DNA of 57,889 nucleotides, taken from contig CACZEU010000010.1 in the NCBI GenBank assembly GCA_902780175.1, positions 1 to 57,889 on the forward strand. Reading direction: 5' to 3'. The number at the start of each line of letters is the position of its first letter. Within the stretch, counting starts at the first letter, position 1. This stretch comes from an uncultured Bacteroidia bacterium (GTDB taxonomy: Bacteria; Bacteroidota; Bacteroidia; Bacteroidales; UBA932). This document shows positions 31,718 through 42,000 of this stretch, piece by piece. Position numbers and translations under genes: made by a program. The notes beneath the pieces are model-generated. The model was not told where the DNA came from and searched no databases. It saw only the letters and a list, made by a program, of their open reading frames with translations.

Positions 31718-33000
31718 AGGTCAAACCGTTTCTTCCAGAAATCCTTGACCCTGTCCCAGTCGTAATAGCATCCTGAGACGGGGCTGAGGCCGTGTATGAG
31801 CGTCTCCTTTTCGTTGAGCAGGAACTTGACGAGTATCCGCTTGGAGCTGCGCCGGTGATAGAATATCATCTGGACGTTGCAAGCGGGATAGATATAGTTG
31901 TAATCCTGGAAGATTTCAGGGATTTCAGTGTCGGGGCAGTCCAGCACAGTGCCCTCGAAGGGGACGGCGGCCATCAGCGGCATCAGATAGTTGTCGTGGG
32001 AGAACCGCAGGGTGGCGGCGGTGCGGGAACCGGAGGAGAGCGCCTCATCGGTGTCTTCAATCAACTGCGCTATCATTCCGCCGCCGCGCTCGCGGGTGAA
32101 CGGATCCATGTAGCCCGGATAATTGAGGTAACGGGCCCAGCTCATAGAACCGGACAGCCAGAGGTAATATAGTTCGCCGGCTGTGAAATACTTGTCCATT
32201 GCCGGCATCGAGGCCGGAGTCGTGAGGCATCCTGTCTTGAGGCACTTGAAGCATGCTCTGGCAATGTATTTCAGCCTTGATGAAGATATGGTCTGCGGAT
32301 CTGCGAACACCCGGCCGGCAAAGGTTTCGAGGCCATAACCGCGGCGCAGAGTGGACACGGCTTCGGTAAAATTCTTCTCCTCCGCCTTGGCCCGTTCCCT
32401 TGCCTCCCTGTCCAGGTAATTGCCTGTAAGGCCCCGGTTTACGGGATAGTCTTCCCATCCCAGGACGGACTTGCTTATCTCGATTCCCGGAGCGCGCCCT
32501 GCAAGTTCGTCGGTAAAGGCCTTCATGCTCTTTTGCACCCTCATGGTTGGCGTGGAGCAGGCGACGACCTCCTCGCGCGATTTATTCGAGAATACCTCCG
32601 GGTAATGGCGGTACATCCTTGCGCATATCTCATGATGCTCCTGCGCTCCGAGTTCGGTGAGAGCCCCGTAATTGCCTTGGTGGATGGCCCTCAGCATCTG
32701 TATGTCTTCCATCAGCGCAAGGCCGTCGGCGGCGAGCATCCCTTTGCCGGCGAGCATCGCCAGGGTGTCGGCCACCCGGAAAGTCACTGAATCCCCGTGT
32801 CTCAGATAGCGGCTGCCGTGCCTGGCTGTAAGACTGATATAAAAGGGCTTGTATCCGGCGGGAGCAGCGGTGTAAACCGTATCCTGCGGATGATAGCCGC
32901 ACAGGCTTCCCGCGGAAAGGTTGGGATGCTGCGTGATAGCCCCGAGGGCAACCTGCAGAATGACGGAAAACAATATGATCATGTCCACAAAGATAATCAT
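31714..33000 (-). CDS. Exported histidine acid phosphatase (MINPP/phytase-like)
   Basis: Secreted or periplasmic phosphomonoesterase of the histidine phosphatase clade 2, of about 428 residues. The active site is ISLTARHGSRYLRHGDS, with the RHG catalytic His and Arg, and the proton donor motif is RFSHDNYLMPLMA (HD). The N-terminus is hydrophobic (MIILFSVILQVALGA); either the ATG at 33000 or that at 32982 may be used. Relatives include multiple inositol-polyphosphate phosphatases, which remove phosphate from inositol phosphates, but general sugar phosphatase action is equally possible. It sits at the edge of the carbohydrate locus and may belong to it. Confidence 0.82.
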   Translation of the reverse strand: MIIFVDMIILFSVILQVALGAITQHPNLSAGSLCGYHPQDTVYTAAPAGYKPFYISLTARHGSRYLRHGDSVTFRVADTLAMLAGKGMLAADGLALMEDIQMLRAIHQGNYGALTELGAQEHHEICARMYRHYPEVFSNKSREEVVACSTPTMRVQKSMKAFTDELAGRAPGIEISKSVLGWEDYPVNRGLTGNYLDREARERAKAEEKNFTEAVSTLRRGYGLETFAGRVFADPQTISSSRLKYIARACFKCLKTGCLTTPASMPAMDKYFTAGELYYLWLSGSMSWARYLNYPGYMDPFTRERGGGMIAQLIEDTDEALSSGSRTAATLRFSHDNYLMPLMAAVPFEGTVLDCPDTEIPEIFQDYNYIYPACNVQMIFYHRRSSKRILVKFLLNEKETLIHGLSPVSGCYYDWDRVKDFWKKRFDL

Positions 33001-33101
33001 TTCCGCGAAACGCTTATCGCCGCCGCGTTATTACAGATTATTTGTAATCATTTCCGGGATAGTTCTATCGTTGCCGAAGCAAAAAACGCTATATTCGGAC
33101 G

Positions 33102-34682
33102 ATGAAAAAAATGATTGTCATAGCGCTTGCGTGCGTATGCTGCTGCGTGCAATGTTCCAAAGCGGCAAGGGAAATACCGACCCCGGTATTTGACGCCAGG
33201 CCCGAATACGTCCAACTGTACCGGAAAGCCTGGGAGCAGGCTGAGGCCCACATTAAGTACCAACCCGGCCTGGTACAACCCCTGTATATGGATGAAGGTT
33301 TTCGGGATGAGGCTATATGGATCTGGGATTCCGAGTTCATGGTGATGTTCTGCAAGTACGCACCGGACATCTTCCCAGGCATCCAGACGCTCGACAATTT
33401 TTACTACACCCTGCACGAAAATGCCGGCTCGCCCCTCAGCGTCTGGCATCCCGACAATCCCCCTTTCTTCGCCTGGGTGGAGAACGATTACTTCAAATTC
33501 ACCGGTGACACTGCCCACATCCGGGAGCTCATAACGCAGAAACGCTTCCTCCAGAAGCACTTCGAACTGTTCAATACCATGAACCACGATACGGAGTTTC
33601 CATTTCCCATCAGCAACGACGGCATCCGCATACAATACAAGGGCATAGGCTACAACTGGCAGAGTTGGCAGAGCGGAATGGACAACACTCCAAGGAAACG
33701 GGCAATGCCGATGTTCTGGATCGACGCCATCTCCCAGCAGGCCCTCTCGGCACTTTACATCTCCCGCCTTGCAGCGATTGCAGGCGACAAAGCTACAGAG
33801 GACGAGTACCGTGCCGTCTATCAGGAGTATAAGGATAAGGTCAATAAATACTACTGGGACGACGAAGACGGCTGCTATTACGACATCCGCGAAGACGACC
33901 TTTCAAAGACGCATATCCTGACCCCTGCGTCCTTCTGGCCGATGCTGGCGGAAATCCCTTCGCCGGAGCAGGCAAAGGCCATGGTAGAATTCGCCCTGAG
34001 GGACGACAAACTCGGAGGCGCCGTGCCATGGACCTCCGTCTCCAGGGATGACCCCGAATTCGACCCGGACGGGAATTACTGGAAAGGCTCGATGTGGCTT
34101 CCCACGGCCTATATGGGAATAAAGGCGCTGGAAAAGTATGGTTTCTACAAAGAAGCAAACGAAACCGCGGAAGCCATCCTTGATCATATGTGGCAGACAT
34201 ATTCCCAATATGACCCGCATACTATCTGGGAGTGCTACAATCCCACCAGGCCCGAACCCGCCAGCAAAAAGGAAGGCACAAAAAACGTTAAATCCGTAAA
34301 AGCGGACTTCTGCGGCTGGTCCGCACTGGGCCCCATTTCGCTGTTCATCGAAAACGTCCTGGGGTTCTACGATGTCGATGCCGGAAACGCAACCGTCCGT
34401 TGGAACCTGCACCAGACCTGCCGCCACGGCATAGAGAAACTGTCATTCGGTGATATAACCACCGACATCATCTATGAAGACGGAATGGTGAAGGTGCGTT
34501 CGAACAAGCCCTACACCCTGTTCATAAACGGCAACGGATACCCGATCCGCCGTGGCCTTACTTCAATCAGACAAATAATAATCCCGGACGACGAAGAAAG
34601 CAAGCTTCCGTCGGCCCTGCTCGTCGATGAGCCCCTTGCGGTTGAAGTCGTCCTGAATGCCGGCCAGCGGCCTCTTGGGTGA
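33102..34682 (+). CDS. GH63-like glycoside hydrolase
   Basis: Exported enzyme with an (alpha/alpha)6 barrel, of the GH63/MGH1-like group that contains alpha-glucosidases and mannosylglycerate hydrolases. About 526 residues. The N-terminus MKKMIVIALACVCCCVQC looks like a lipoprotein signal. Likely catalytic acid is the Asp in QSGMDNTPRKRAMP and the base is the Glu of TIWECYNPTRPEP; ENDYFKFTGD and YWKGSMWLPTAYMG are also typical. The last 40 residues are read from DNA that codes, on the other strand, for the end of the GH2 gene, a 120-bp overlap, so the natural end may be earlier. Located opposite in direction to the main locus. Substrate not known. Confidence 0.78.
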   Translation: MKKMIVIALACVCCCVQCSKAAREIPTPVFDARPEYVQLYRKAWEQAEAHIKYQPGLVQPLYMDEGFRDEAIWIWDSEFMVMFCKYAPDIFPGIQTLDNFYYTLHENAGSPLSVWHPDNPPFFAWVENDYFKFTGDTAHIRELITQKRFLQKHFELFNTMNHDTEFPFPISNDGIRIQYKGIGYNWQSWQSGMDNTPRKRAMPMFWIDAISQQALSALYISRLAAIAGDKATEDEYRAVYQEYKDKVNKYYWDDEDGCYYDIREDDLSKTHILTPASFWPMLAEIPSPEQAKAMVEFALRDDKLGGAVPWTSVSRDDPEFDPDGNYWKGSMWLPTAYMGIKALEKYGFYKEANETAEAILDHMWQTYSQYDPHTIWECYNPTRPEPASKKEGTKNVKSVKADFCGWSALGPISLFIENVLGFYDVDAGNATVRWNLHQTCRHGIEKLSFGDITTDIIYEDGMVKVRSNKPYTLFINGNGYPIRRGLTSIRQIIIPDDEESKLPSALLVDEPLAVEVVLNAGQRPLG

Positions 34683-36335
34683 ACGGAAATCCTTGAGGCA
34701 CCAGGGGCACAGGCCGCTAAGGCCGGGAAGCCTGGAAAGCATCTCGAGGTTGTGGCGATAAAGGAGCGAGAGGTATTCCTCAGTGAACAACTCTTTGTCG
34801 CTGCCGTGGTTGCCAAATAATGCGCCTCCGCCGAATTCGCTGATAACCACGGGTTTGCCCGAAGGGATCGACCATTCGAGCGAGTCGCAGTCCGCGGGGG
34901 TTCCGTCGTACCATCCCTCATACTGGTTGAAGCTCAGGAGGTCGGTGAGGCCGATGAGTTCATCTTCGACTACAGCGTGGCGCGGGTCGGTCAGCTTCTT
35001 CTCAAGCGCGGCGCTGACCAGCCGTGTGGGGTCTTCAGCCCGTGTTTTCGCTATCAACTTACCGAGGAATTCCAGCCTCTCCGGCTTGCGCGGCGTCTCG
35101 TTGGCGACGGACCAAATGATAACTGCGGCACGGTTGTAGTCTCTCCCAATCATCTCCAGGAGCTGGTTTTCGGCATTGGCGTAGGTCTCCTCGGAAGACC
35201 AGTCGATATTCCAGTAGCAGGGGATTTCCTCCCAAAGCATAAATCCCATTTCTTCTGCGAGCCGCACCATCTGCTCGCTGTGTGGATAGTGCGCCAGGCG
35301 CAGGAAATTGCATCCCAGGTCTTTTGCCGCGTCAAGAAGCGCTTTTGCGTCTTCTTCGCCCCTGCATCTTCCGGGATTGATGCCAATGGACTCATCGTGC
35401 ATAGCGACTCCTTTCAGGAAAACAGGCTTCCCGTTGAGGAGGATTTCTTCACCTTCAACCCGTACGGTCCTGAATCCGATGCGGTCAGTTATGCGGTCGC
35501 TGCCGCTTGACAGGACAATGTCATACATCCTTGGGCTGTCCGGTGACCAAAGCTCCGGCGCTGCCTTTATCTTGAAATGTGCCACGCCGTCGCGTCCGGC
35601 GCAGGCCTTCTTGCTGATGCCGAGTTCGGGTATCTCGATGGCTACGGAACCGGACCCTCCGTCAAGGAATACGTCAAAGGATGCAACCTTCCCGTCGAAA
35701 CGCATCCTCCAGTCTTTGATGAACACCTCCGGCACGCCGACGAGCGTGACGTCCCGGGTGATTCCGCCGTAGTTCCACCAATCGTAATTCAGGGTCGGGA
35801 CCTCTGACACGCCGCGGGTATTGTTGACCCATACGACGAGGCTGTTCGGTCCCTCCTTCAACTGGTCTGTGACTTCGAATTCAAACGGCGTAAAACCGCC
35901 CTTATGCGTGCCCAGTATGGTGTTGTTCAGCCCCACCATGCACTGGTAATTGACGGCGCCGAAATGAAGGAACCATCTTCTCCCCGGGGTTTTGTGGAAA
36001 TCAACAACCGTTCTGTACCAGATGGTTCCTTCATACAGATAAAGCCGTTCCGACTGGGTGTTCCAGTCGCCCGGTACTGAAAGCGTCGGCGCCTTGTCGA
36101 AGTCGTATTCCACCAGTTTCGTCCTGTCTTCGTAGAAGTGCCTGTCGGCAAAATAACGCTTGTGGGGCTTCTGGATCGTCATATGGTACTTGTAGATTCC
36201 GGTATCCATCGGATCCACTATATAGTTCCACTGTCCGTTAAGCGAACGGTACTCGCGCCCTTCGGCGGGGGTGAGGGCCCCTGCCTGGAACAATGCAAGC
36301 GATAGCGCCGCAAGAAGACACAGCAAGCGTTTCAT
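34563..36335 (-). CDS. GH2-family beta-glycosidase
   Basis: Exported exo-glycosidase of 590 residues with a signal peptide (MKRLLCLLAALSLALFQAGA). Parts in order: jelly-roll N-terminal domain with LNGQWNYIVDP and GAVNYQCMVGLNN, immunoglobulin-like middle domain, and a TIM barrel with GRDYNRAAVIIWSVANETPR (acid/base Glu in NE) and KPVVISEFGGGA (nucleophile Glu). Layout and the LSFNQYEGWY motif resemble beta-glucuronidase and beta-galactosidase branches. The specificity cannot be settled. Followed in the same direction after GH39 gene by 3 bases, so likely co-transcribed. Its 3' end lies antisense to the GH63-like gene. Confidence 0.88.
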   Translation of the reverse strand: MKRLLCLLAALSLALFQAGALTPAEGREYRSLNGQWNYIVDPMDTGIYKYHMTIQKPHKRYFADRHFYEDRTKLVEYDFDKAPTLSVPGDWNTQSERLYLYEGTIWYRTVVDFHKTPGRRWFLHFGAVNYQCMVGLNNTILGTHKGGFTPFEFEVTDQLKEGPNSLVVWVNNTRGVSEVPTLNYDWWNYGGITRDVTLVGVPEVFIKDWRMRFDGKVASFDVFLDGGSGSVAIEIPELGISKKACAGRDGVAHFKIKAAPELWSPDSPRMYDIVLSSGSDRITDRIGFRTVRVEGEEILLNGKPVFLKGVAMHDESIGINPGRCRGEEDAKALLDAAKDLGCNFLRLAHYPHSEQMVRLAEEMGFMLWEEIPCYWNIDWSSEETYANAENQLLEMIGRDYNRAAVIIWSVANETPRKPERLEFLGKLIAKTRAEDPTRLVSAALEKKLTDPRHAVVEDELIGLTDLLSFNQYEGWYDGTPADCDSLEWSIPSGKPVVISEFGGGALFGNHGSDKELFTEEYLSLLYRHNLEMLSRLPGLSGLCPWCLKDFRSPKRPLAGIQDDFNRKGLIDEQGRRKLAFFVVRDYYLSD

Positions 36336-36338
36336 AGG

Positions 36339-37769
36339 TTAAAGTTCCAGCAGGGCGATGGCGTTGTTGGCAAGCGACAGCCTCACGGTTCCGTCCCCGG
36401 AAGGGAAGAGAGGGATCTCCGTGTAGATGTGTTCGTCGTCGGTCAGATGGTAAAATGCCTTGCCTGTGCGGCTTCCGGCGACCGAAACGGTCACCTCGGC
36501 CAGGTTGCAGGCATTGTTGTCTCCGTCGTAACGGGTAAGCAGCACCACCGGCCTGCCGTCCCTCACGGATGCCACTGCATAGATGTCTCCGGCTCCGCCT
36601 TCAACCTTGCAGGCGCACTCTTTGTCGCCCAGTTTGCTCCACGCGTAGAATGCGTAATAGAGCGGCATAAGCCTGTGAAGCTGAGTGTCATAGAAACCGC
36701 AATAAGATGATGACGGTCGGAAATCGTAGTACATCATCATATCGACCGGAGCATGCTGCAGGGCAGACATGGTCGCCATAGCAAACGCGGCGCCTTTCAT
36801 GGAACGTCGGTTCTCATAGTTGTATCGTTCATTGGTGGAACCGTCGCCGCTCTTGAACCTGCGGTAGTTCCACTCGTTCAGAATGAGTTCCGCGTCTTCG
36901 TATCCGTACTCCTTCATCCATCCACGGATCAGGTCAGCCTCCATCAGATATACCGACGGCTCGGCGCCGTATTTGTGCCATGACACGAAGTCAATTGGGA
37001 CCTTGTTGTCCCGCATATATTCGAAGAACTGAGGGAAATAGGTCTTGACTCCCTGGATGCGGCAGTAGGAAGGGCCGCCGATTTTCAGATCCGGAAAACG
37101 TTCCTTGAGGTGCTTCGCGGCGACGGCGTAGAACTTCTGGAATTCCTCTGTCGTGCCTCCCCAGGTGCGCGGCTCGGTCTTCCAGCGGCCGGAGGACTGG
37201 TCCAGGTCGGCCTCGTTCCATATTTCCCAGTACTTTATCCCGTAATGGAAACCGTCTGCCCAGCCTTCGTTATAATGACGTATGATGTGCTCGCAGATGC
37301 GCGCCCATTTCTTATAATTCTTCGGGGGATATATATTGTATTTCGCAACTTTCTGGTTTTCTATGGACTGACCCAGCCTGTAGAATGGCTCGCTGCCTGA
37401 ATCGATTAAAGTCTTGATATACAGGTCTGTCTCCCGGAAGTCGTACGAAGCCGGGCAGTCGGGGTCTTTGTCGAAATCCGGGAATATTTCGGAGATATCG
37501 ACAAGGTGCTCTCCATAGCATTCTCCCAAACAGGCGTCGTGCGTGCGGCTGTAAGGAATCTGCAGTATCCTGAAATCCTGCTGCTGCAGTTCGCTGTCGT
37601 ACGCCGGGCCGTTGTTTACGGCGTTCATAGGCTTGACGGGCCCGACTATGGCCGAAGGATCGACTGTGACGTTTACCTGCACGGAGGTTATGTCCGGCTG
37701 GATTTCCTCCTGGGCGGACAACGTGACGCCGCAGCAGAGGCACAATGCGGCAAGAAGAACTTTTTTCAT
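36339..37769 (-). CDS. GH39-like clan A glycoside hydrolase
   Basis: Exported glycosidase of 476 residues with a signal peptide (MKKVLLAALCLCCGVTLSA). A TIM-barrel clan A domain resembling GH39 (beta-xylosidase, alpha-iduronidase) spans about residues 30-380: acid/base Glu in IKYWEIWNEADLDQ, nucleophile Glu in ELILNEWNYRRF, with FVSWHKYGAEP between them. A small beta-sandwich closes the protein. The ATG at 37769 overlaps the stop of the gene upstream as ATGA; a second ATG sits at 37775. Substrate uncertain; family assignment is from motifs only. Confidence 0.75.
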   Translation of the reverse strand: MKKVLLAALCLCCGVTLSAQEEIQPDITSVQVNVTVDPSAIVGPVKPMNAVNNGPAYDSELQQQDFRILQIPYSRTHDACLGECYGEHLVDISEIFPDFDKDPDCPASYDFRETDLYIKTLIDSGSEPFYRLGQSIENQKVAKYNIYPPKNYKKWARICEHIIRHYNEGWADGFHYGIKYWEIWNEADLDQSSGRWKTEPRTWGGTTEEFQKFYAVAAKHLKERFPDLKIGGPSYCRIQGVKTYFPQFFEYMRDNKVPIDFVSWHKYGAEPSVYLMEADLIRGWMKEYGYEDAELILNEWNYRRFKSGDGSTNERYNYENRRSMKGAAFAMATMSALQHAPVDMMMYYDFRPSSSYCGFYDTQLHRLMPLYYAFYAWSKLGDKECACKVEGGAGDIYAVASVRDGRPVVLLTRYDGDNNACNLAEVTVSVAGSRTGKAFYHLTDDEHIYTEIPLFPSGDGTVRLSLANNAIALLEL

Positions 37770-39028
37770 TTCCATTTTATGTCTCTAAGGTACACTTGCC
37801 GGCTCCCTTCGTGGACGGAATTGAAGGCCATCTGGCTGCCGTCCGGCTTCCAGCGGGCGTGAAGGTCGCAGCGGGAGTATTGTTCCTTGTAATATTCAGG
37901 CACGAAGAAACGCCCCAGGGATATGATGGCCTCATCTTCCAGGCGAACGAGCACCCAGCTGCGGTAGCCGTCCTTGTTCCAGTAGCCTTCGCTGCTGATG
38001 AACTTTCCGTCCGGAGAGAAGATGCAGTGCCCGTCCCAATCCATGATGCCGGGGGCGAGGTGGCGTACGTTTTCCTCATCTCCAACCGTAAAGACCGTGT
38101 GCGCCCAGCATCCTCCGCCGTCCCACCGTGCCGTCACGACAAGGGTCTCGCCGTCCTTCCAGTTGAAGTGAGAGCCCTGCCATCCGTCCGGGAAACAGCG
38201 GCGCAGGCACGTTCCGTCGGTGTTGATGGTAAAGGAAACCGTGTCCCAGGAATAAATGTATCCACGCTCGGCGAGCTGCGCCTTGAATCCTTGTACCGTA
38301 CGTGCAAGGAAGAATACCTTGCCGGCGTCGGGGCTGATGATTGTGTGGCAGAAGTACGCCAGGCCGTCATCGGAGGTGATTTCCGGCATGAGGCTGCGTG
38401 CGTCGGCAATCGACAGCAGAAGCCTCTCTTCGCCGGTCTTGAGGTTGATCAGCCACAGGCCGTCGTCTTCCGGCCAGACCTCATCCAGTTGCGGGTCCTG
38501 GCCGTCCCCGGCGTAACCGTAGTCGGGGCGGCATACCCTCAGGCGGGCGTAATTCAGGCTTACGGCCCATTCGCCCGTGGGGTCGATGGCGCTCACCGGA
38601 CGGGAGACGATGCGCTCGCCGCCTGTCTTCCAGTTGAGGAGAACCGTCACGAAACGGCCGTCGCGGCAGTCGTTGAAGGCACAAAGGCCCTCTTCCCAAG
38701 GAATCCAGTGGAACATCGCCGCCTCCTGGAAGTTCCAGCAGGTGGTACGGCTGATGGGGATATAGCGGCAGCTGTCGGCCAGGTCGACCAGGGCAACGGT
38801 CGCCGTATCCGTCTCTTCCGCAAGCCTCCCGGTGAAATCCGTCCCGAGGACGCAAACGTAGCGGCCGTCCGGACTCCAGGCATTGATGCCGAAGTAGTTG
38901 GCCAGCAGATGGTCCTCCGGTCCCTGCGTGATGGCGTATGGCTCGCCGACCTCCGGGAAGGGAGTCGGCTGCCTGCAGCACGCGGCCAGGGCCAGCAGAC
39001 CGGCCAGGATAAGTAACCCTTTCTTCAT
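37766..39028 (-). CDS. TolB-like beta-propeller lipoprotein
   Basis: Lipoprotein of 420 residues (lipobox LLALAACC, Cys near residue 17-18) made of WD40/TolB-like blades: INAWSPDGRYVC, HTIISPDAGKVFF, GSHFNWKDGETLVV, GHCIFSPDGKFIS and LHARWKPDGSQMAF. The general design recalls oligogalacturonate lyase PL22 and similar propellers found in carbohydrate loci, but I cannot identify catalytic residues and do not assert lyase activity. The start at 39028 overlaps the upstream stop by one base (TGATG). A longer frame to 39217 is only the read-through of the preceding gene's antisense. Confidence 0.7.
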   Translation of the reverse strand: MKKGLLILAGLLALAACCRQPTPFPEVGEPYAITQGPEDHLLANYFGINAWSPDGRYVCVLGTDFTGRLAEETDTATVALVDLADSCRYIPISRTTCWNFQEAAMFHWIPWEEGLCAFNDCRDGRFVTVLLNWKTGGERIVSRPVSAIDPTGEWAVSLNYARLRVCRPDYGYAGDGQDPQLDEVWPEDDGLWLINLKTGEERLLLSIADARSLMPEITSDDGLAYFCHTIISPDAGKVFFLARTVQGFKAQLAERGYIYSWDTVSFTINTDGTCLRRCFPDGWQGSHFNWKDGETLVVTARWDGGGCWAHTVFTVGDEENVRHLAPGIMDWDGHCIFSPDGKFISSEGYWNKDGYRSWVLVRLEDEAIISLGRFFVPEYYKEQYSRCDLHARWKPDGSQMAFNSVHEGSRQVYLRDIKWK

Positions 39029-42000
39029 CAGAAGATATCTACGGGGGTATAGCCTTCGTGTGAGGAACCGGTGCTGTTGTAAGGCTCCGTGGCGCCGGGG
39101 ACCATGCAGGTCTTCATCGGGTTGCCGCCGAGCTGCGACCAGTTGGCGCCGGGGCCTGTTGTCCTCGGGCAGGTTATCTTGAAGAGGACGGCACCCTCGT
39201 CGTTGATGGAAGTACAAGTTACGTATATATTGCCGTTATAGTCAATCGTAGGGCTTGTCCTTGGCTGGGCGTTTTCGAAAAGGAACTGGGATACAAGCGA
39301 ACCGTCCTGAGGCGAGAGCTTGAGCAGGCGCCGCTTGCCGCTGTCGTTGACATAGACGTATCCAAGGTTGTCGATGGCGGGAACACCGCAGTTGCCGGTG
39401 CCGGTGTCGCGAGACCATGCCAATGAGCCGTCGGAGGCGTTGAGCTTGAAGATCTTGTCGGCGGCACGTACGTAGGCATTGCCGTCGTTGTCAAGTACAC
39501 AGCCAAGGCCGAAGTTGTTGGCGGCAGCTTCCACTTCCACTTTCCAGAGGAGCGTCGGCGCTGAGCCGTAGATATAGTTGTCGAGGCGGTAGCGGGCGAC
39601 AATTATATTCTCGTTGTCGGTCGTGGCACAGACGTACACGCTGCCGTCCACGGTGGAAATCGCCGGTTGGAAGCCCTTGGTGAGATATCCGTTGCCGTCG
39701 GTATGGGTCATGCCCAGGAGATTGTAGCCGCGGCCGGTGTCGCTGTTCGCCGAAGTCTTCCATAAGCCTGTCGTATTGTCGATGACGCCGACCTTGAAGC
39801 CGCCGGAAGTCTCTGAGCCGGCCGCCGCACCGGAGCTGGCGCCGCCGCGTGCGGAACCGAATACCAGCTTGCCGTCAGCGCTTATAGCCATACCGCCGTA
39901 AGAACCCTTGTCGCACCCAAGCGTCTGGTATAGGCTGCCGTCGCTGCGGTTCAGTATGACCATGTTCGAGTCGAACAGGCCGATGTCGACATTCCGCGTA
40001 ATAACACTAACATAACTTCCGAATATGGCAGGAATGTGTGTGCGGTAGGTTGAATTCTCCCCAGTTGCCACGTACCACTTCTCCGTCATGTTCGGGCGGA
40101 TGCAGAACAGACCGCCGTTGCCGCCGGCGCCGGTGGAATACTGTACGGGGATATAGACATTACCCTCCACATCTATGGACGGGGTGCAGGTCTGGCAGTT
40201 CTTGCTGCCGCTGATGGCGGCGCCGTACTTGCCTATGTCGAAGCTGCCCTGTTGCGTGCCGGAGGCATTGTATGCGACGAGATGATAACCGGAAGAAGAT
40301 ACGTAAATCCGGTCTCCGGCGCGGGTTACGGCAGGGGAAGTCCAGTACGCTGTGGCTTCTGTTGTGGAATCATATACCCGGCTCCACGCTGCGGTGAGTC
40401 TGTGGTCATCGGAACTTTCAACCGTGATAAGCTTGGTTGCGGTCGCGCGTTGGCCGTTGTTGTCCGTGACGATCAAGCGTACTTCCGCCTGGTCCTTGAC
40501 TGACTGTAACGTGACGGTCGGATTCTGCTCATTGGAGCGGATGCCGTCTATGTCCCATTCCCAGTAGGCGATGCCGGCAGGAGAGTAGGAGCGGTCCGTG
40601 AATGAAGCCGCCTCGTCGATCTGCGGATCCACCGGCAGGTCGAAGTCGGCCGTCGGGATGGATGCGCTGCTACCGAGATTAGGGTCGAAGACCGCAAAAA
40701 CAGGGTAGTGGTCGGAGATATATTTGTCGTTCCATTTGCGTTTGTCGGTACGGAACATATAGCAGTCGCCGATACTTTTATAGTAGATGTGGTCAATCAG
40801 CTTGCTTTCTGTTCCCCACCAGTGGTAGGTACCGTAAGAATCGGTTATCTGAGCCGTATGACGTGCATTGGAATAAGCGGCCTCAACGGGATTCAGCCAC
40901 GAGTCGCCTTCCACAAGGTTCCAGTCACCGGTCATGATTACCGGAAGATTACCGGTATTCTTGCTGTTTACCGTACTCATGATGAGGGCGATTTCATCGG
41001 GCCGCGAGTCGTACAGGCTCAGATGCGTGTTCAGCATGAAGAACTGCTGGTTCGTGGGCTTGTATGTCATGATAGCCCAGGTGGATGTCTGGGGTACCTT
41101 GTCTGTCATCGCAGGGTAATAACTTCCGGCGGAATTGGGCGAGTGGGAGTGCCAGAACGTACCATGGGATCCCAGGGTAATCAGGTCGGTCCTGTAAAGG
41201 ATGGTGGAAGATTCCTCGCCGGCCTGCGTACCTGGTATCAGGCCCCAGGCACTGTCGTCTGCAAGGATATCCTTGCCGTTCTTGCGCCCAAGACCATAGT
41301 GGCCGTAACCGCTGCAATTGTTCTTGATATCCTGCACCTGCTCTTTCTGCGCTTCCTGCAGGCCGATCACCGCCGGACGGTAGTAATTGACCATGGCGTA
41401 GTAGGCGCTCTTGCGGTTGGTCCAGTCGCGGTCGCCGGTATCGGGGTTGCTGGACTTGTCGCGGGCGGATGCGAAACGTACGTTTGACGACATCACCATC
41501 AAGCCATCTGGAATTGTTTCCGGCGCCGGAGTATAGGTCTGGGATGTGAGGGTATAAACTTTTGCGGCCTGGGCATTGAACGAAGAGTTCGTCGAGAACG
41601 TCATCTGTGTGCCGTCCGTGGCCCGTACGGTGAAACGGATGCCGCTGGCGTAGGTCTGGGCGGGAATCAGTACATACATACTGTTTCCGAACGCCAGACC
41701 GTCTCCCGGGGCATATACGATGACCCTGGATGTGGCTCCGGATGCGGCGGTAATGCTGCTGAAGTCGGTGTTGAAAGGTCCGCTGACCTTCTCGCTCCCG
41801 AGGCTTTCGAACATCATTGATGATATCTTTGCGTCGTAAGTACCGGGGACGGTAAGCTTGATGGCCGCCATCATGGGGTTGAAGGTCAGGGCGCCGGAAC
41901 TGCCGCTGCCAACCATCACGAATGCAGACGCATCATAAGTGTCTGACTGCATGTTCTGGGTTGCCGGAAGTGTGATTCTTGCGCTCCCTGAATTGTAATT

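Noticed and set aside
39028..39217. N-terminal extension of the beta-propeller lipoprotein gene
   Set aside because: The extra 63 codons are antisense-phase reading of the end of the preceding EEP gene; the lipoprotein signal begins at 39028.
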